Assembly: GCA_022819745.1 (NCBI GenBank)
Contig: JAJEGS010000045.1
Span: 56,611 to 120,610, forward strand
Direction of reading: 5' to 3'
Source: Candidatus Latescibacterota bacterium
GTDB lineage: Bacteria; Latescibacterota; UBA2968; UBA8231
DNA: 64,000 nucleotides
Shown: positions 32,193 through 41,401 of the stretch, piece by piece
Position numbering within the stretch: position 1 is the first letter of the stretch
Layout of the letters: each line of letters begins with the position of its first letter
Translations under genes and position numbers: made by a program
The notes under the pieces: generated by a model
Databases searched by the model: none
Told to the model about the DNA's origin: nothing
The model's input: the letters and a program-made list of their open reading frames with translations, nothing else

Positions 32193-33530
32193 ATGGACAG
32201 CGCGCAAAGTAGCATCCGCGAGGCCCCGACTCATTTTGGTGGCCTCTTACGCAATATTGGCCCCGGCGTCGTTGTCTCGGGGTCGGTGGTCGGTTCAGGC
32301 GAGTTGTTGGTGACGACGCGGATGGGAGCCGAGGTCGGCTTTGTCTTTCTCTGGGGCGTGATCTTGGCCTGTTTGGTCAAGTTTGTGATTCAGCTCGAAT
32401 TGGGTCGGCAGTGCCTGTTGCGCAAGAGCAGTACCGTGCAAATCCTCGACCAAGTGCCGGGCACGCGCTGGCGCGGCACCTCGTGGATCGCGTGGCTCTG
32501 CGTGGTGGGCTACTTCTCGGTGACGGTGGCCGTCATCGGCATCTTGGGGTCGGTGGCCGGGCTGATGGTCACGGTTTTTCCCTTTGCGTCCGAACAAGTG
32601 TGGGCGGTAGTCATTTTCCTCGCCATGTCGGTTTTGCTCTGGCGGGGGCTATACGGCGACTTGGAGAAAATGGTCTCCGCGCTGGTGGCGACCTTCAGCT
32701 TGGTCGTCATCGGCTCGGTGCTCGCACTGCAAGGGACAGGCTACGCAATTAGCAGCGAGCAAATCGCCTCGGGCTTCCGCTTTGCCATGCCAGCCGAAGG
32801 CGCGTTTGTGGCGTTGGCGGTGATGGGATCGGTCGGCGCGACCGCGGTCGAGCTTTTTATGTATCCCTATTGGATCGTGGAAAAAGGCTACCCGGATTTC
32901 GTCGGGCCAAAAGACGATAGCCCCGAATGGCAGGCGCGCTATCGGGGTTGGATGCGGGTCTTAATCACGGATGCGGGCGTGTGTACGGGCATCGCGCTGG
33001 TGGTCACGTGCGCGTATTACCTGCTGGGCGCGTCGGTGCTCAATCAGCTACAAGTCTTGCCCCAAGGCATGAAGGTCGTCGAGCAAGTCTCGCTAATTTT
33101 CACCGAGAGTATCGGCGGCTGGGCGTATTACATCTTCATGTTCGGGGGGTTTTGCACGCTCTTTTCCACGCTGCTGGTATTTGCCGCTTCTTCGGGGCGG
33201 ATTGGCGCTGACTTTCTGCGGCAACTAAAGGTGAGCGCGCTGGCCGAAGAAGAGGGCTACCGCCGCTGGATTCGCATTTTCCAGATCGTTTTCCCGTTTG
33301 GGTGGCTGCTGTTCATATTGTTCGACCCGCGTACCCTCGACTTTGTGCTCAAAGGGGCCAATGCCAACAATCTGTTGCTCATTCCCATGGCCTATGCCGT
33401 GCTGCATCTGGCAATGCGGGTGCCCAAAGACGAGCGGATGTCGCTGAAGACCGAGATAGCCCTGCTGTTTACGATCTGGGCCATCATCAATTTTACGGCG
33501 GTCAATCTGTTTAAGCTGTCGGGGCACTAG
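32193..33530 (+). CDS. Nramp-related membrane transporter with altered metal motif
   Basis: 445 residues from ATG 32193 (GGAG 7 bases upstream); a TTG at 32103 extends the frame. About eleven membrane helices in the Nramp/APC layout. Where canonical Nramp proteins have DPGN in helix 1 and MPHN in helix 6, this protein has GPGVVVSGSVVGSGELL and VMGSVGATAVELFMYP, so the usual metal-coordinating Asp, Asn and Met are missing. It may carry another cation or substrate. It probably sits in one transcript with the isomerase-like gene. Confidence 0.78.
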   Translation: MDSAQSSIREAPTHFGGLLRNIGPGVVVSGSVVGSGELLVTTRMGAEVGFVFLWGVILACLVKFVIQLELGRQCLLRKSSTVQILDQVPGTRWRGTSWIAWLCVVGYFSVTVAVIGILGSVAGLMVTVFPFASEQVWAVVIFLAMSVLLWRGLYGDLEKMVSALVATFSLVVIGSVLALQGTGYAISSEQIASGFRFAMPAEGAFVALAVMGSVGATAVELFMYPYWIVEKGYPDFVGPKDDSPEWQARYRGWMRVLITDAGVCTGIALVVTCAYYLLGASVLNQLQVLPQGMKVVEQVSLIFTESIGGWAYYIFMFGGFCTLFSTLLVFAASSGRIGADFLRQLKVSALAEEEGYRRWIRIFQIVFPFGWLLFILFDPRTLDFVLKGANANNLLLIPMAYAVLHLAMRVPKDERMSLKTEIALLFTIWAIINFTAVNLFKLSGH

Positions 33531-33545
33531 CGGCTTTCTCTCAAT

Positions 33546-36500
33546 ATGACCGGCCAGCTATTCACTCACTATTTCCTCACCGACGGCATAAAGGCTACGG
33601 CTGAGTGGCAAGCGTCTGTTGACCAGCCGGAAGCGTTTGCTGCGTTTAGGAACGGCGTTGCTCGACATCACAGCGCTCTCAGCCGTTCCCGAAATCCCAA
33701 CGAAGCTCGCACGGAGGAAGAGCTTATTCGTCCGGTTCTGGAGCTATTGGGATGGACCGAGTACGTGCCTCAGCCAAGCGCCGCCGGCCATGAGGACATT
33801 CCCGACCATCTGCTTTTCGCTGACGCCGACTCCAAGGCGCGGGACGGGAATCCCTTCCAGTACGCGACAGTAGTTGAAGAGAGTAAGCGCTTTGGGCTTG
33901 CGCTCGACAGCCGAGACCGGAATGATCGGGCGCAGCGTGGGACGCCGCACGGTCAGATTCTTCGATATTTGGCGACGGCTGAGATCGAGTCGGAGGGGCG
34001 CATTCGCTGGGGCATTCTGAGCAATGGCAGTGTATGGCGGCTGTACGACTACCGCGCTCGACCGCGTGCTAGCGGCTACTTTGAAGCCGACTTGGCAGAA
34101 CTGCTCCAGCCCGGCAACGAGGATGGTTTGCGCGTCTTTCACCTGCTGTTTCGCCGTGAATCCTTCACGCTGCGAGATGGGGCCACGAGTACGTTTCTCG
34201 AAGAGGCGCTGGCTGAGGGTCGGCGCTATGAGGAACAGGTCGCACAAGACCTGTCGGGGGTGGTGTTTGAGCGGGTGTTTCCCAATCTCGTCAATGCGCT
34301 TGTGCAGAAGTCGGAGGAAAGCCTCGTCGCGAGCCGGGATGCGGCATTGATCTTTCTCTATCGGCTGCTGTTTGTGCTCTATGCCGAGGATCGGGGGCTA
34401 TTGCCGGTCAACGATGAGCGGTACGACGACTATGGTTTGCGCAAGCCTGTCCGCGATGACATTGCGAGCAGGATGGCGGCTGACGACACGTACTCGGCGA
34501 TTGCTACCAATTATTACGACCACCTGACGACGTTATTTAAGCTCATCGACAAGGGCGACGAGTCTATTGGTTTGCCGCCGTACAATGGCGGGCTGTTTGC
34601 GGTGGAAGCTGCGCCATTGTTGGAAACGGTCCGGCTGGCCGATGAAGAAATTGCGCCCATCATCTACGATCTGAGTCACGCCGAGGATTCGCAGGGCGTG
34701 CGTCGCTTTGTCAACTACCGCGATATGTCGGTGCAGCAGCTTGGCTCGATCTACGAGCGGCTACTGGAGCGCGAGCCGGTGCGCGATGACGACGGCAACA
34801 TTTCCATTCGTCCCAATCCGTATGCCCGCAAGGACAGCGGCAGTTTTTATACCTCTCAGGAACTTGTCGATCTGATTGTTGAGCGAACCTTGAAGCCACT
34901 GGCCGAAGAGCGGCGTAACGCCTTTGAGGACAAGGCTGCCGAACTCAAAAGCAACCGTCTATCCAAGCAGGAACGGCGGGAGGAGCTTGAGCAACTCGAT
35001 CCGGCAGAGGCCGTACTAGACCTCAAAGTTTTGGACCCGGCGATGGGCAGCGGTCACTTCCTCGTCACGGCGGTGGATTTTCTGTCGGACTACATCGCCG
35101 AGTTGATTGAGTTCGTCCCCTCGGTTCCGGAGTGGCTGGATGGTAAGTACGCGTCGCCATTGGTGGGGCGCGTGGCGTTGATCCGGGAGGACATTCGCAA
35201 ACGGGCCAACGAATCGAACTGGGTCTTGGACGAGGCGCAGCTTACTGACCAAGCCATTATCCGCCGCATGGTGCTCAAGCGCTGTATTTATGGGGTAGAT
35301 AAGAATCGGCTGACGGTCGAGTTGGCCAAGGTGTCGCTGTGGCTGCACAGCTTTACAGTGGGTGCGCCGCTGTCCTTTCTCGATCACCATTTGCGTTGCG
35401 GCGACTCGCTGGTTGGCCTGCGAGTGCGGGATGCTACCGATGAATTACACCGGCTCGGCGGGATGTTTGCCAGTAGCGCCATTGCCGGGGCGGAGACGGC
35501 TACCGACGGGATGCAGCGGATTGAGGAGATGTCCGATGCGGACGTGGCGGAGGTGCAGGAGTCGGCAGAGCTGTTCGACGGGGTGGAGGAAACGACTGCT
35601 GACCTGCGCGGCTTGCTCGACTTTTTGTGTGGCTGGCGTTGGCTGACGGTGGGCATGAAGAGGGACGAACGCGCTGAATTTGAAGAGCCGCTGGTTAGGA
35701 CCCTCGGCTACCATGCGGCGAATGCTTACGAACTTTTGGCACAAGGGCCAGCAGAGAACATTTCCGACTTTTCCGAGCTATGGCACAAGGCCACGTCCAT
35801 TGCCAATCGCGAGGACTTTCTGCATTGGGAGGTGGCTTTTCCGGGGGTGTGGCATAGGTGGCAGGAGAGCCGTCCGCAGGGTGGTTTTGACGCGGTTATT
35901 GGCAATCCGCCGTGGGATCGGATCAAGCTGCAAGAGGTCGAGTGGTTTGCAACTCGCGACCGAGAACTCGCGCTGGCACCGACGGCAGCGGCGCGACGAA
36001 AGGGCATTCAGCAGTTGCGCAAACAGGGAGCGTCTCTTGCGGCTGAGTTCGACGAGGCCAAGGCGCAGGCCGAGAGCCTGAGTCAAGTGGTGCGCTCCGG
36101 TGGCGATTATCCGTTGCTCAGCAGCGGCGACATCAACTTGTATTCACTATTCGTCGAGCGGTCTATGAGCCTGATTAAGCCGGATGGTTTTGTCGGCTTG
36201 CTGACGCCATCGGGCATTTATGCGGACAAGACGGCGGCCCGGTTCTTCCAGTCCGTTTCGACTAGCGGACGGGTGGGCGGCCTATTTGATTTTGAGAACC
36301 GTCGTCTTGGAACCGATCTGCCGCCCTTCTTCCCGGATGTGGACTCTCGCTTCAAATTCTGCGCCCTCATCTTGGGCGGTGAGGAGCGAAGATTCGACCA
36401 GACCCAATGCGCCTTCTTCCTGCACGATACGAAAACAGTCCATGACGAGGACCGCTGCTTTCCCTTGACGCCGGACGACTTTGCCCGCGTGAATCCGAAT

Positions 36501-37562
36501 ACCGGCACAGCACCCGTGTTCCGTCGTCGACGGCACGCGGAGATCACGCGGCGCATCTACAAGCAGCATCCGGTGCTGGTGGATCACTCGCAAGGCAAAA
36601 AGAAGCGCGTGTGGCCGGTGAAATACTCGACGATGTTTCACATGACCAACGACTCGAATCTTTTCAGGACGGCTGAACAACTCGATGCGGAAGGTTGCTA
36701 TCCGGTCGAGGGCAACCGTTGGAAGAAGGGCGAGGAACTTTATTTACCGCTGTATGAAGGTAAGATGGTGCAGGCATTCGACCATCGCGCCGCTAGCGTC
36801 GTAGTTAACCCAAAGAACCTGAATCGTCCCGCCCAACCCCGCGAAGCTATCGACGAAGAACACGCCAACCCGGACTGGCTACCTGATCCTCAGTTCTGGG
36901 TTAACGAGGACGAAGCCGAATGGCCTGAAGGCTTGGAATGGACTTTGGCTTTTAAGCATGTTACAGCCCCGACAAATGTTCGGACAATGATCGCCTGTAT
37001 AGGACCACGCGCAGGTTTCGGTAACAGTCTGCCAATTCTGTTTCCTATCAACAAAGCTCCCGCCAAAATCCAAGCATACAAGGAGGCTTCATATCTGGTC
37101 GCCGCAAACTTGAGCGCATTCGCTTTTGATTTTGTCACGCGCCAAAAAGTTCAAGGGCAGAATCTAAATTGGTTCATCGTCGAGCAACTCCCCGTCATCG
37201 CCCCCGCCGACTACGACCGCTCCTTCGGCGCGACGACCGCCCGCGACCTCGTCCGCGACCATGTGCTCCGCCTCACGTACACCGCTCACGACATGGCCCC
37301 CTTCGCCCGCGACCTCGGCTACGACGGCGAGCCCTTCATCTGGGACGAAGAGGAACGCCGCCACCTCCGCGCCCGCCTCGACGCGCTCTACTTCCATCTC
37401 TACGGCCTGTCGCGGGACGACGCCGAATACATCCTCGACACCTTCCCCATCGTCCGCCGCGAAGACGAAGCCGCCTGCGGAACATACCGCACCCGCGATA
37501 TGACGCTGGCGTATATGAATGCGCTGGCCGCGGGGGATACGGAAGCGGTGGTGGCGGTGTAG
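33546..37562 (+). CDS. Type IIG-like restriction-modification protein
   Basis: 1338 residues. The methyltransferase core has motif I VLDPAMGSGHFLVTAV (~495-510) and motif IV NPPWDRIK (~787-794), the Eco57I-type gamma adenine-N6 class. The N-terminal ~200 residues contain EDIPDHLLFAD followed by VVEESKRFG, a plausible PD-(D/E)xK nuclease site. The C-terminal third would be the target-recognition part. Single-chain enzymes of this kind both cut and methylate DNA. Frame is intact. It opens the defence island and ends near AT-rich genes; codon use shifts after 37562. Confidence 0.85.
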   Translation: MTGQLFTHYFLTDGIKATAEWQASVDQPEAFAAFRNGVARHHSALSRSRNPNEARTEEELIRPVLELLGWTEYVPQPSAAGHEDIPDHLLFADADSKARDGNPFQYATVVEESKRFGLALDSRDRNDRAQRGTPHGQILRYLATAEIESEGRIRWGILSNGSVWRLYDYRARPRASGYFEADLAELLQPGNEDGLRVFHLLFRRESFTLRDGATSTFLEEALAEGRRYEEQVAQDLSGVVFERVFPNLVNALVQKSEESLVASRDAALIFLYRLLFVLYAEDRGLLPVNDERYDDYGLRKPVRDDIASRMAADDTYSAIATNYYDHLTTLFKLIDKGDESIGLPPYNGGLFAVEAAPLLETVRLADEEIAPIIYDLSHAEDSQGVRRFVNYRDMSVQQLGSIYERLLEREPVRDDDGNISIRPNPYARKDSGSFYTSQELVDLIVERTLKPLAEERRNAFEDKAAELKSNRLSKQERREELEQLDPAEAVLDLKVLDPAMGSGHFLVTAVDFLSDYIAELIEFVPSVPEWLDGKYASPLVGRVALIREDIRKRANESNWVLDEAQLTDQAIIRRMVLKRCIYGVDKNRLTVELAKVSLWLHSFTVGAPLSFLDHHLRCGDSLVGLRVRDATDELHRLGGMFASSAIAGAETATDGMQRIEEMSDADVAEVQESAELFDGVEETTADLRGLLDFLCGWRWLTVGMKRDERAEFEEPLVRTLGYHAANAYELLAQGPAENISDFSELWHKATSIANREDFLHWEVAFPGVWHRWQESRPQGGFDAVIGNPPWDRIKLQEVEWFATRDRELALAPTAAARRKGIQQLRKQGASLAAEFDEAKAQAESLSQVVRSGGDYPLLSSGDINLYSLFVERSMSLIKPDGFVGLLTPSGIYADKTAARFFQSVSTSGRVGGLFDFENRRLGTDLPPFFPDVDSRFKFCALILGGEERRFDQTQCAFFLHDTKTVHDEDRCFPLTPDDFARVNPNTGTAPVFRRRRHAEITRRIYKQHPVLVDHSQGKKKRVWPVKYSTMFHMTNDSNLFRTAEQLDAEGCYPVEGNRWKKGEELYLPLYEGKMVQAFDHRAASVVVNPKNLNRPAQPREAIDEEHANPDWLPDPQFWVNEDEAEWPEGLEWTLAFKHVTAPTNVRTMIACIGPRAGFGNSLPILFPINKAPAKIQAYKEASYLVAANLSAFAFDFVTRQKVQGQNLNWFIVEQLPVIAPADYDRSFGATTARDLVRDHVLRLTYTAHDMAPFARDLGYDGEPFIWDEEERRHLRARLDALYFHLYGLSRDDAEYILDTFPIVRREDEAACGTYRTRDMTLAYMNALAAGDTEAVVAV

Positions 37563-37637
37563 ATGGGCGGCTATTGACCGGTGTTAGAGTGAGTTGTAAT
37601 GTGTACTTAAGTCAACAACTGAAAGGGATCCCTGATA

Positions 37638-38336
37638 ATGTTTCAAAACATTCGTGGAGCACTTGCTCAAATTTCAGGTGTTGGAGTACTCACAAGCATC
37701 CTGTATCTGTGGGCTTATTGGTCCACCTTTGGGATACCAATTTTTGAATATGCCAACCTCAAAGATATAATTACTGGGACCGTCATCCTCTTAGGTTCAT
37801 CACTGGCCGTCCTTTTCGCGGGATTGATTATCCGTGAATTAATGCTTCCAAAATTGAAACCTATACCGATAACCGAAACGAAAACAGGACAATTTTTATG
37901 GCGGCTTAAACCGATAATATCTGTACTTTACTTTTTTTTATTAGGAATGCTTTGGTTTTTATCAATATCAACTACTACTAAAATGATTCTCTTTCCCCCA
38001 TTACTTGCGATATTCATTCAGGCTCCGATTGAGAAATCTGGCTTCCTTTCAGATATAGAGAACAAGGGCATTCGTTCCGTACTAATTTACTTTTTTGTAT
38101 TTGCGATTAGCTTTTCCTACTTCTCCGGAAAGAGCCGAGCCGAAGCTATACTAAACGACGGGTCAGAGACTCTTTATGAGGTTAAATCTGGTCGCAAATA
38201 TCTCGGGTACACTAACGGATATTTCTTTTTTCTTTCTCCTGACAACTCAAAGGTGATTATGAATAAAGCAAGTTCTAGGGACAGCCTCGTATTGGTCTCC
38301 GCCGCCAATAATACCTCCAAAAAAGACAGCGACTAG
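37638..38336 (+). CDS. AT-rich membrane protein of unknown function
   Basis: 232 residues with about four hydrophobic helices (ISGVGVLTSILYLWAYWSTFGIPIF; IITGTVILLGSSLAVLFAGLII; IISVLYFFLLGMLWFLSI; SVLIYFFVFAISFSYF) and a soluble C-terminal ~75 residues. No family recognised. Composition is much more AT-rich than the genome around it, suggesting recent transfer. Its position between restriction systems would suit an accessory defence effector, but nothing in the protein proves that. Confidence 0.6.
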   Translation: MFQNIRGALAQISGVGVLTSILYLWAYWSTFGIPIFEYANLKDIITGTVILLGSSLAVLFAGLIIRELMLPKLKPIPITETKTGQFLWRLKPIISVLYFFLLGMLWFLSISTTTKMILFPPLLAIFIQAPIEKSGFLSDIENKGIRSVLIYFFVFAISFSYFSGKSRAEAILNDGSETLYEVKSGRKYLGYTNGYFFFLSPDNSKVIMNKASSRDSLVLVSAANNTSKKDSD

Positions 38337-38384
38337 TTTCGAGAATGCGTCCGCGACTCAACACATCCATGGAGACACGGCGCG

Positions 38385-38834
38385 ATGCAGAGAACATTGA
38401 CCATTGACTACAGCGATGAAGTTCTACTCGCCCTCAGATGTTCACCTGAGCAGTTCAGCGAAGAGGCCAAGCTCCTCGTCGCCGTCAAGCTCTACGAGTT
38501 GGGCCGATTGTCCTCGGGAGCGGCAGCCAAGCTAGCCGACATTCTCACGCCACTGTTCCTGATGAAGTTAGCCGACTACGGCGTCGATGCCTTCCACCTG
38601 ACCCAGGAAGACCTCCAACAGGACTTGGCCAGTGCCCGACGCTTCTCCTTCCTATTATTCGAGCCCTGTCAGACCGTTTTGACCTTTCACCGCACCGGGC
38701 GTACTTTCTTGACAAGATATAACAAGTATGTTATGTTGTCGAAATGGAATGGGAGACTGCATACTACGACGCAAGAGTGCAACAAGACCTCTTGTGTCTC
38801 CCGCAAGGACTTCAGGTGCGATACGACCACCTAA
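38385..38834 (+). CDS. UPF0175 antitoxin-like protein with an anomalous tail
   Basis: The first ~85 of 149 residues match UPF0175 (EEAKLLVAVKLYELGRLSSGAAAKLADI...FLMKLADYGVDAFHLTQEDLQQDLASAR), small proteins usually paired with a PIN-domain toxin. The family normally stops near here. The remaining ~60 residues are low in family similarity and overlap the promoter and first 91 bases of the HigB gene. The tail may therefore be read-through after loss of the original stop and toxin. Confidence 0.6.
   Translation: MQRTLTIDYSDEVLLALRCSPEQFSEEAKLLVAVKLYELGRLSSGAAAKLADILTPLFLMKLADYGVDAFHLTQEDLQQDLASARRFSFLLFEPCQTVLTFHRTGRTFLTRYNKYVMLSKWNGRLHTTTQECNKTSCVSRKDFRCDTTT
38709..38740 (+). promoter_or_regulatory. 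HigBA promoter and palindromic operator
   Basis: TTGACA (38709-38714), 17-base spacer, TATGTT (38732-38737), the best promoter match in this region. The spacer holds ATAAC-AAGTAT-GTTAT (38719-38734), flanked by GACAA and TTGTC, a likely autoregulatory site. The -10 ends only 6 bases before the toxin ATG, so transcription would start at or next to the A of ATG (leaderless). Confidence 0.6.
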
Positions 38835-39124
38835 CTTCAATGATGGAAGAATTTGGCCCCAATCTCGGGATGCCGCACACGCGAGCACTAGGCGGCGGTT
38901 TGTTTGTGCTCAGGCTGAAAGCCAAAGAGGGTATCGGTCGTGTGTTCTTCTGTACGATTACTTCGTCTGGTTCATCCACAAGCTCAAGGCTCCGAATCAG
39001 CACAGGTGTCAACAGAAAAATTGTGATGCTTCACAGCTTTGTGAAGAAGTCTCAAAAGACACCAAAGAAAGAGCTTGAAACCGCGAGAAAACGACTGTCA
39101 GAACTCAGGGCTTCTCAAAATTAG
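38744..39124 (+). CDS. higB: HigB/Gp49-family RelE-like toxin
   Basis: 126 residues: WETAYYDARVQQDLLCLPQGLQVRYDHLTSMMEEFGPNLGMPHTRALGGGLFVLRLKAKEGIGRVFFCT, ending KIVMLHSFVKKSQKTPKKELETARKRL. This is the Gp49-like HigB fold, an mRNA interferase. Between FFCT and IVMLHSF there are about 15-19 extra residues (SSGSSTSSRLRISTGVNR), where homologues have a short turn, so the toxin may be impaired or adapted. The antitoxin gene follows 11 bases later. Confidence 0.82.
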   Translation: MEWETAYYDARVQQDLLCLPQGLQVRYDHLTSMMEEFGPNLGMPHTRALGGGLFVLRLKAKEGIGRVFFCTITSSGSSTSSRLRISTGVNRKIVMLHSFVKKSQKTPKKELETARKRLSELRASQN

Positions 39125-39135
39125 GAGAAACTAAG

Positions 39136-39420
39136 ATGATGACGCACAAAGAATTGATCGCAAAAATGCGGTCGCAGCCCGGATACAAAGAAAAGTATGA
39201 TGAAGCAGCACCCGAATTTGAATTGCTGCGCAAGATGCTTGAAGCGCGAAAACGCGCTGGCCTGACTCAAGAGCAAGTAGCTGAGAAGATGGGCACGAAG
39301 GCGACGGCGATTACCCGCTTAGAGTCTGCCAACAGCGAGCACTCTCCCAAAGTTGAAACACTGCGAAGATACGCTGAGGCTGTAGGATGTCGGCTCAACA
39401 TTGAGTTGATCCCTGATTGA
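39136..39420 (+). CDS. higA: HigA-type XRE antitoxin
   Basis: 94 residues with a central XRE HTH (LLRKMLEARKRAGLTQEQVAEKMGTKATAITRLESANSEHSPKVETLRRYAEAVGCRLNIEL). The N-terminus (YKEKYDEAAPEFELLRKML) is typical of antitoxins paired with Gp49-like toxins. It neutralises HigB and probably binds the palindrome upstream of higB. ATGATG gives two possible starts. A hairpin follows at 39444. Confidence 0.87.
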   Translation: MMTHKELIAKMRSQPGYKEKYDEAAPEFELLRKMLEARKRAGLTQEQVAEKMGTKATAITRLESANSEHSPKVETLRRYAEAVGCRLNIELIPD

Positions 39421-39443
39421 CCCGTCTAAGGTCGTACATGAAC

Positions 39444-39464
39444 GTGGGTCAGTCCCACCTGACC
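39444..39464 (+). terminator. Hairpin after higA
   Basis: GGTCAG (39447-39452), loop TCCCAC, CTGACC (39459-39464), followed by TTTCT. Weak T run; it likely ends the toxin-antitoxin transcript before the restriction genes. Confidence 0.45.
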
Positions 39465-39521
39465 TTTCTATAGCGGCTTAGTAGCCCTTGGCCTCATTTG
39501 ATGTAGAAGGAAGATAGCTCA

Positions 39522-40463
39522 ATGAATACTACACAAGAGACAGAATTTGATTATCAAGCGTATATGAGAGAAAGCACCCGAGGGCCAAACGAAATCAATC
39601 GTGGAACCAAGGCGCGTGAAAAACGACGCGAGGCTGCCAAAGCGCGGATTTCTCAAAAACTACAACAAGGCGAAGGAACAACGATGACATACGAAACACA
39701 AAACTTCAAAATTCCCAATCAGTCTGATGACTACTCGGAATGCTCGCACTTCGTCACTACTACTATTGAAGCGATTATTAAAGAAGCCATTGAACAAGAA
39801 AAAAATAAAATTTTTATCAATACAAATTTAAAGTTCGGTCTCCCGATGGAGAATATCAATAAGATCGCTGGGCCATTTGTTGAAGCATGGGCTGCCCAAA
39901 CGTTTTATGATGCCCTCGAAGATAAGAATAATAAATATCAATTAATCAATGTAGAAGCAGTTGAACGCCTACACATGGCGGATATCATATTACAATTCCA
40001 GAAGCAAAGAAAACTTGAAAGTGGCGTGACGGCAGAGGTTGATGTTAAGGCAACATCAGAGGACATAGAATCTAGTGGGAAGTCGCCGAATATCACTTCA
40101 TACGCTCGTATTCGCACTGCCTATATTGAAGACTCCGATTACATATTTGTCATTCTTTCTCTGAAACACCGCGTATATTCAAAGCGTAATAAAACTACAG
40201 GATTGATGGATGGAATCATGGAAGTTGTTTCGTATAATGCTTATGACCTCAAATATCTGTCTTCAAGTGACATAAGCTATAATCCTGCGCTTGGAACGGG
40301 ACAAATCCAAGTACGGGATATTCACTACGTTGAACTTGAAGAAAGAACCACATGGGAGTTCTGTCAGTTGCTCGATCAGAAATACCTTCAGTCTGATCGG
40401 CGGTCATTTGAGCAATGGCTTGAATTAGCCAATAAAAATGGATGGATAAAATCTGATGATTAA
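39522..40463 (+). CDS. Putative type II restriction endonuclease
   Basis: 313 residues, AT-rich. No named family recognised. A PD-(D/E)xK-like core is visible: Asp in HMADIILQF and, about 20 residues on, TAEVDVKAT (~168-176). The gene overlaps a DNA methyltransferase by 8 bases, the normal layout of a type II system. An internal ATG at 39684 could give a shorter form that omits a Lys/Arg-rich N-terminal segment (TKAREKRREAAKARISQK). Identification rests mainly on partner and motif. Confidence 0.68.
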   Translation: MNTTQETEFDYQAYMRESTRGPNEINRGTKAREKRREAAKARISQKLQQGEGTTMTYETQNFKIPNQSDDYSECSHFVTTTIEAIIKEAIEQEKNKIFINTNLKFGLPMENINKIAGPFVEAWAAQTFYDALEDKNNKYQLINVEAVERLHMADIILQFQKQRKLESGVTAEVDVKATSEDIESSGKSPNITSYARIRTAYIEDSDYIFVILSLKHRVYSKRNKTTGLMDGIMEVVSYNAYDLKYLSSSDISYNPALGTGQIQVRDIHYVELEERTTWEFCQLLDQKYLQSDRRSFEQWLELANKNGWIKSDD

Positions 40464-41397
40464 ACAAAAGATAATTTTAGGAGAAGCCGTCTCTGAAATG
40501 CAAAAACTCGACACTGAGACTGTTGACCTTATCATTGCCGATCCCCCTTATAATCTGGGAAAAGACTATGGTAATAATCGTGATACTAAAGACTTTACAG
40601 AATACTTAGCATTCTCAAAAAATTGGATCAAAGAAGCGCATAGGCTCCTAAAGGTCGATGGAACGATTTATGTTTTTATGGGATTCCGATTTATTTCCTC
40701 TCTTTATGATCTCCTAGATAGAGAATTAGGAATGTTCTTCAATAGCTGGATCGTGTGGCACTATACGCAAGGAATAGGAAAAAAGAAAGGCTTTTCCCCT
40801 CGGCACGACGATATTCTAATGTTCACAAAAACAAAGGATTTTACTTTTAATTTAGACAATATTCGCGTACCCCAAAAATACTACCGTGAACGCAACAACA
40901 TGCGAGGGGCAAATCCAGGGGATGTTTGGGAATTTTCGCACGTTCACTACTGCAATGAGAATAGACAGAATCACCCAACTCAAAAACCGGAAGGGCTGAT
41001 GGAGCGAATGATATTAGCCTCAAGCAATGAAGGATCGCTAGTTCTCGACCCATTCTTGGGTAGTGGAACCACACTCAGGGTATGTCAACAGCTCAATCGA
41101 GTCGGCGTCGGAATTGAATTGAACCCCGACTACGTAAAAATGTCGCAAGAACGCTTGCAAAAAGAGTTTGTAGGATTCGATAGTATTGATCCAAGAATGG
41201 AGCGCGTTCCTCTTGATTTGCGTAACGAGTCTATTAGAAAGGCGTATCTCGAAAATCATAAACATTGGTTTTTGCGCGGCCATGAGAACGCTCTTAGCGA
41301 TTTTGAAAAGTCCGTTGAGTCTCTTTATCCAGATAAACCGAAAGAACCTACACAACTGACATTACTCGAACAAAAAGAGCAATATAAAACCCAATAA
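40456..41397 (+). CDS. Type II DNA methyltransferase (amino-MTase, beta class)
   Basis: 313 residues with motif IV DPPYNLGKDYG (residues 29-39) before motif I LDPFLGSGTTLRVCQQL (~197-213), the beta-class order of N6-adenine/N4-cytosine methyltransferases. The linker HPTQKPEGLMERMI (motif X region) is intact. A C-terminal ~90-residue extension may aid target recognition. It protects the host from the overlapping endonuclease. AT-rich; convergent with the GC-rich hisA gene, marking the right edge of the island. Confidence 0.92.
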   Translation: MIKQKIILGEAVSEMQKLDTETVDLIIADPPYNLGKDYGNNRDTKDFTEYLAFSKNWIKEAHRLLKVDGTIYVFMGFRFISSLYDLLDRELGMFFNSWIVWHYTQGIGKKKGFSPRHDDILMFTKTKDFTFNLDNIRVPQKYYRERNNMRGANPGDVWEFSHVHYCNENRQNHPTQKPEGLMERMILASSNEGSLVLDPFLGSGTTLRVCQQLNRVGVGIELNPDYVKMSQERLQKEFVGFDSIDPRMERVPLDLRNESIRKAYLENHKHWFLRGHENALSDFEKSVESLYPDKPKEPTQLTLLEQKEQYKTQ

Positions 41398-41401
41398 AGC
41401 T

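Noticed and set aside
33546..37562. BREX PglX identity for the large methyltransferase
   Set aside because: No other BREX genes (pglZ, brxC, brxL) are nearby. The N-terminal nuclease-like motif and stand-alone position fit a type IIG enzyme better.
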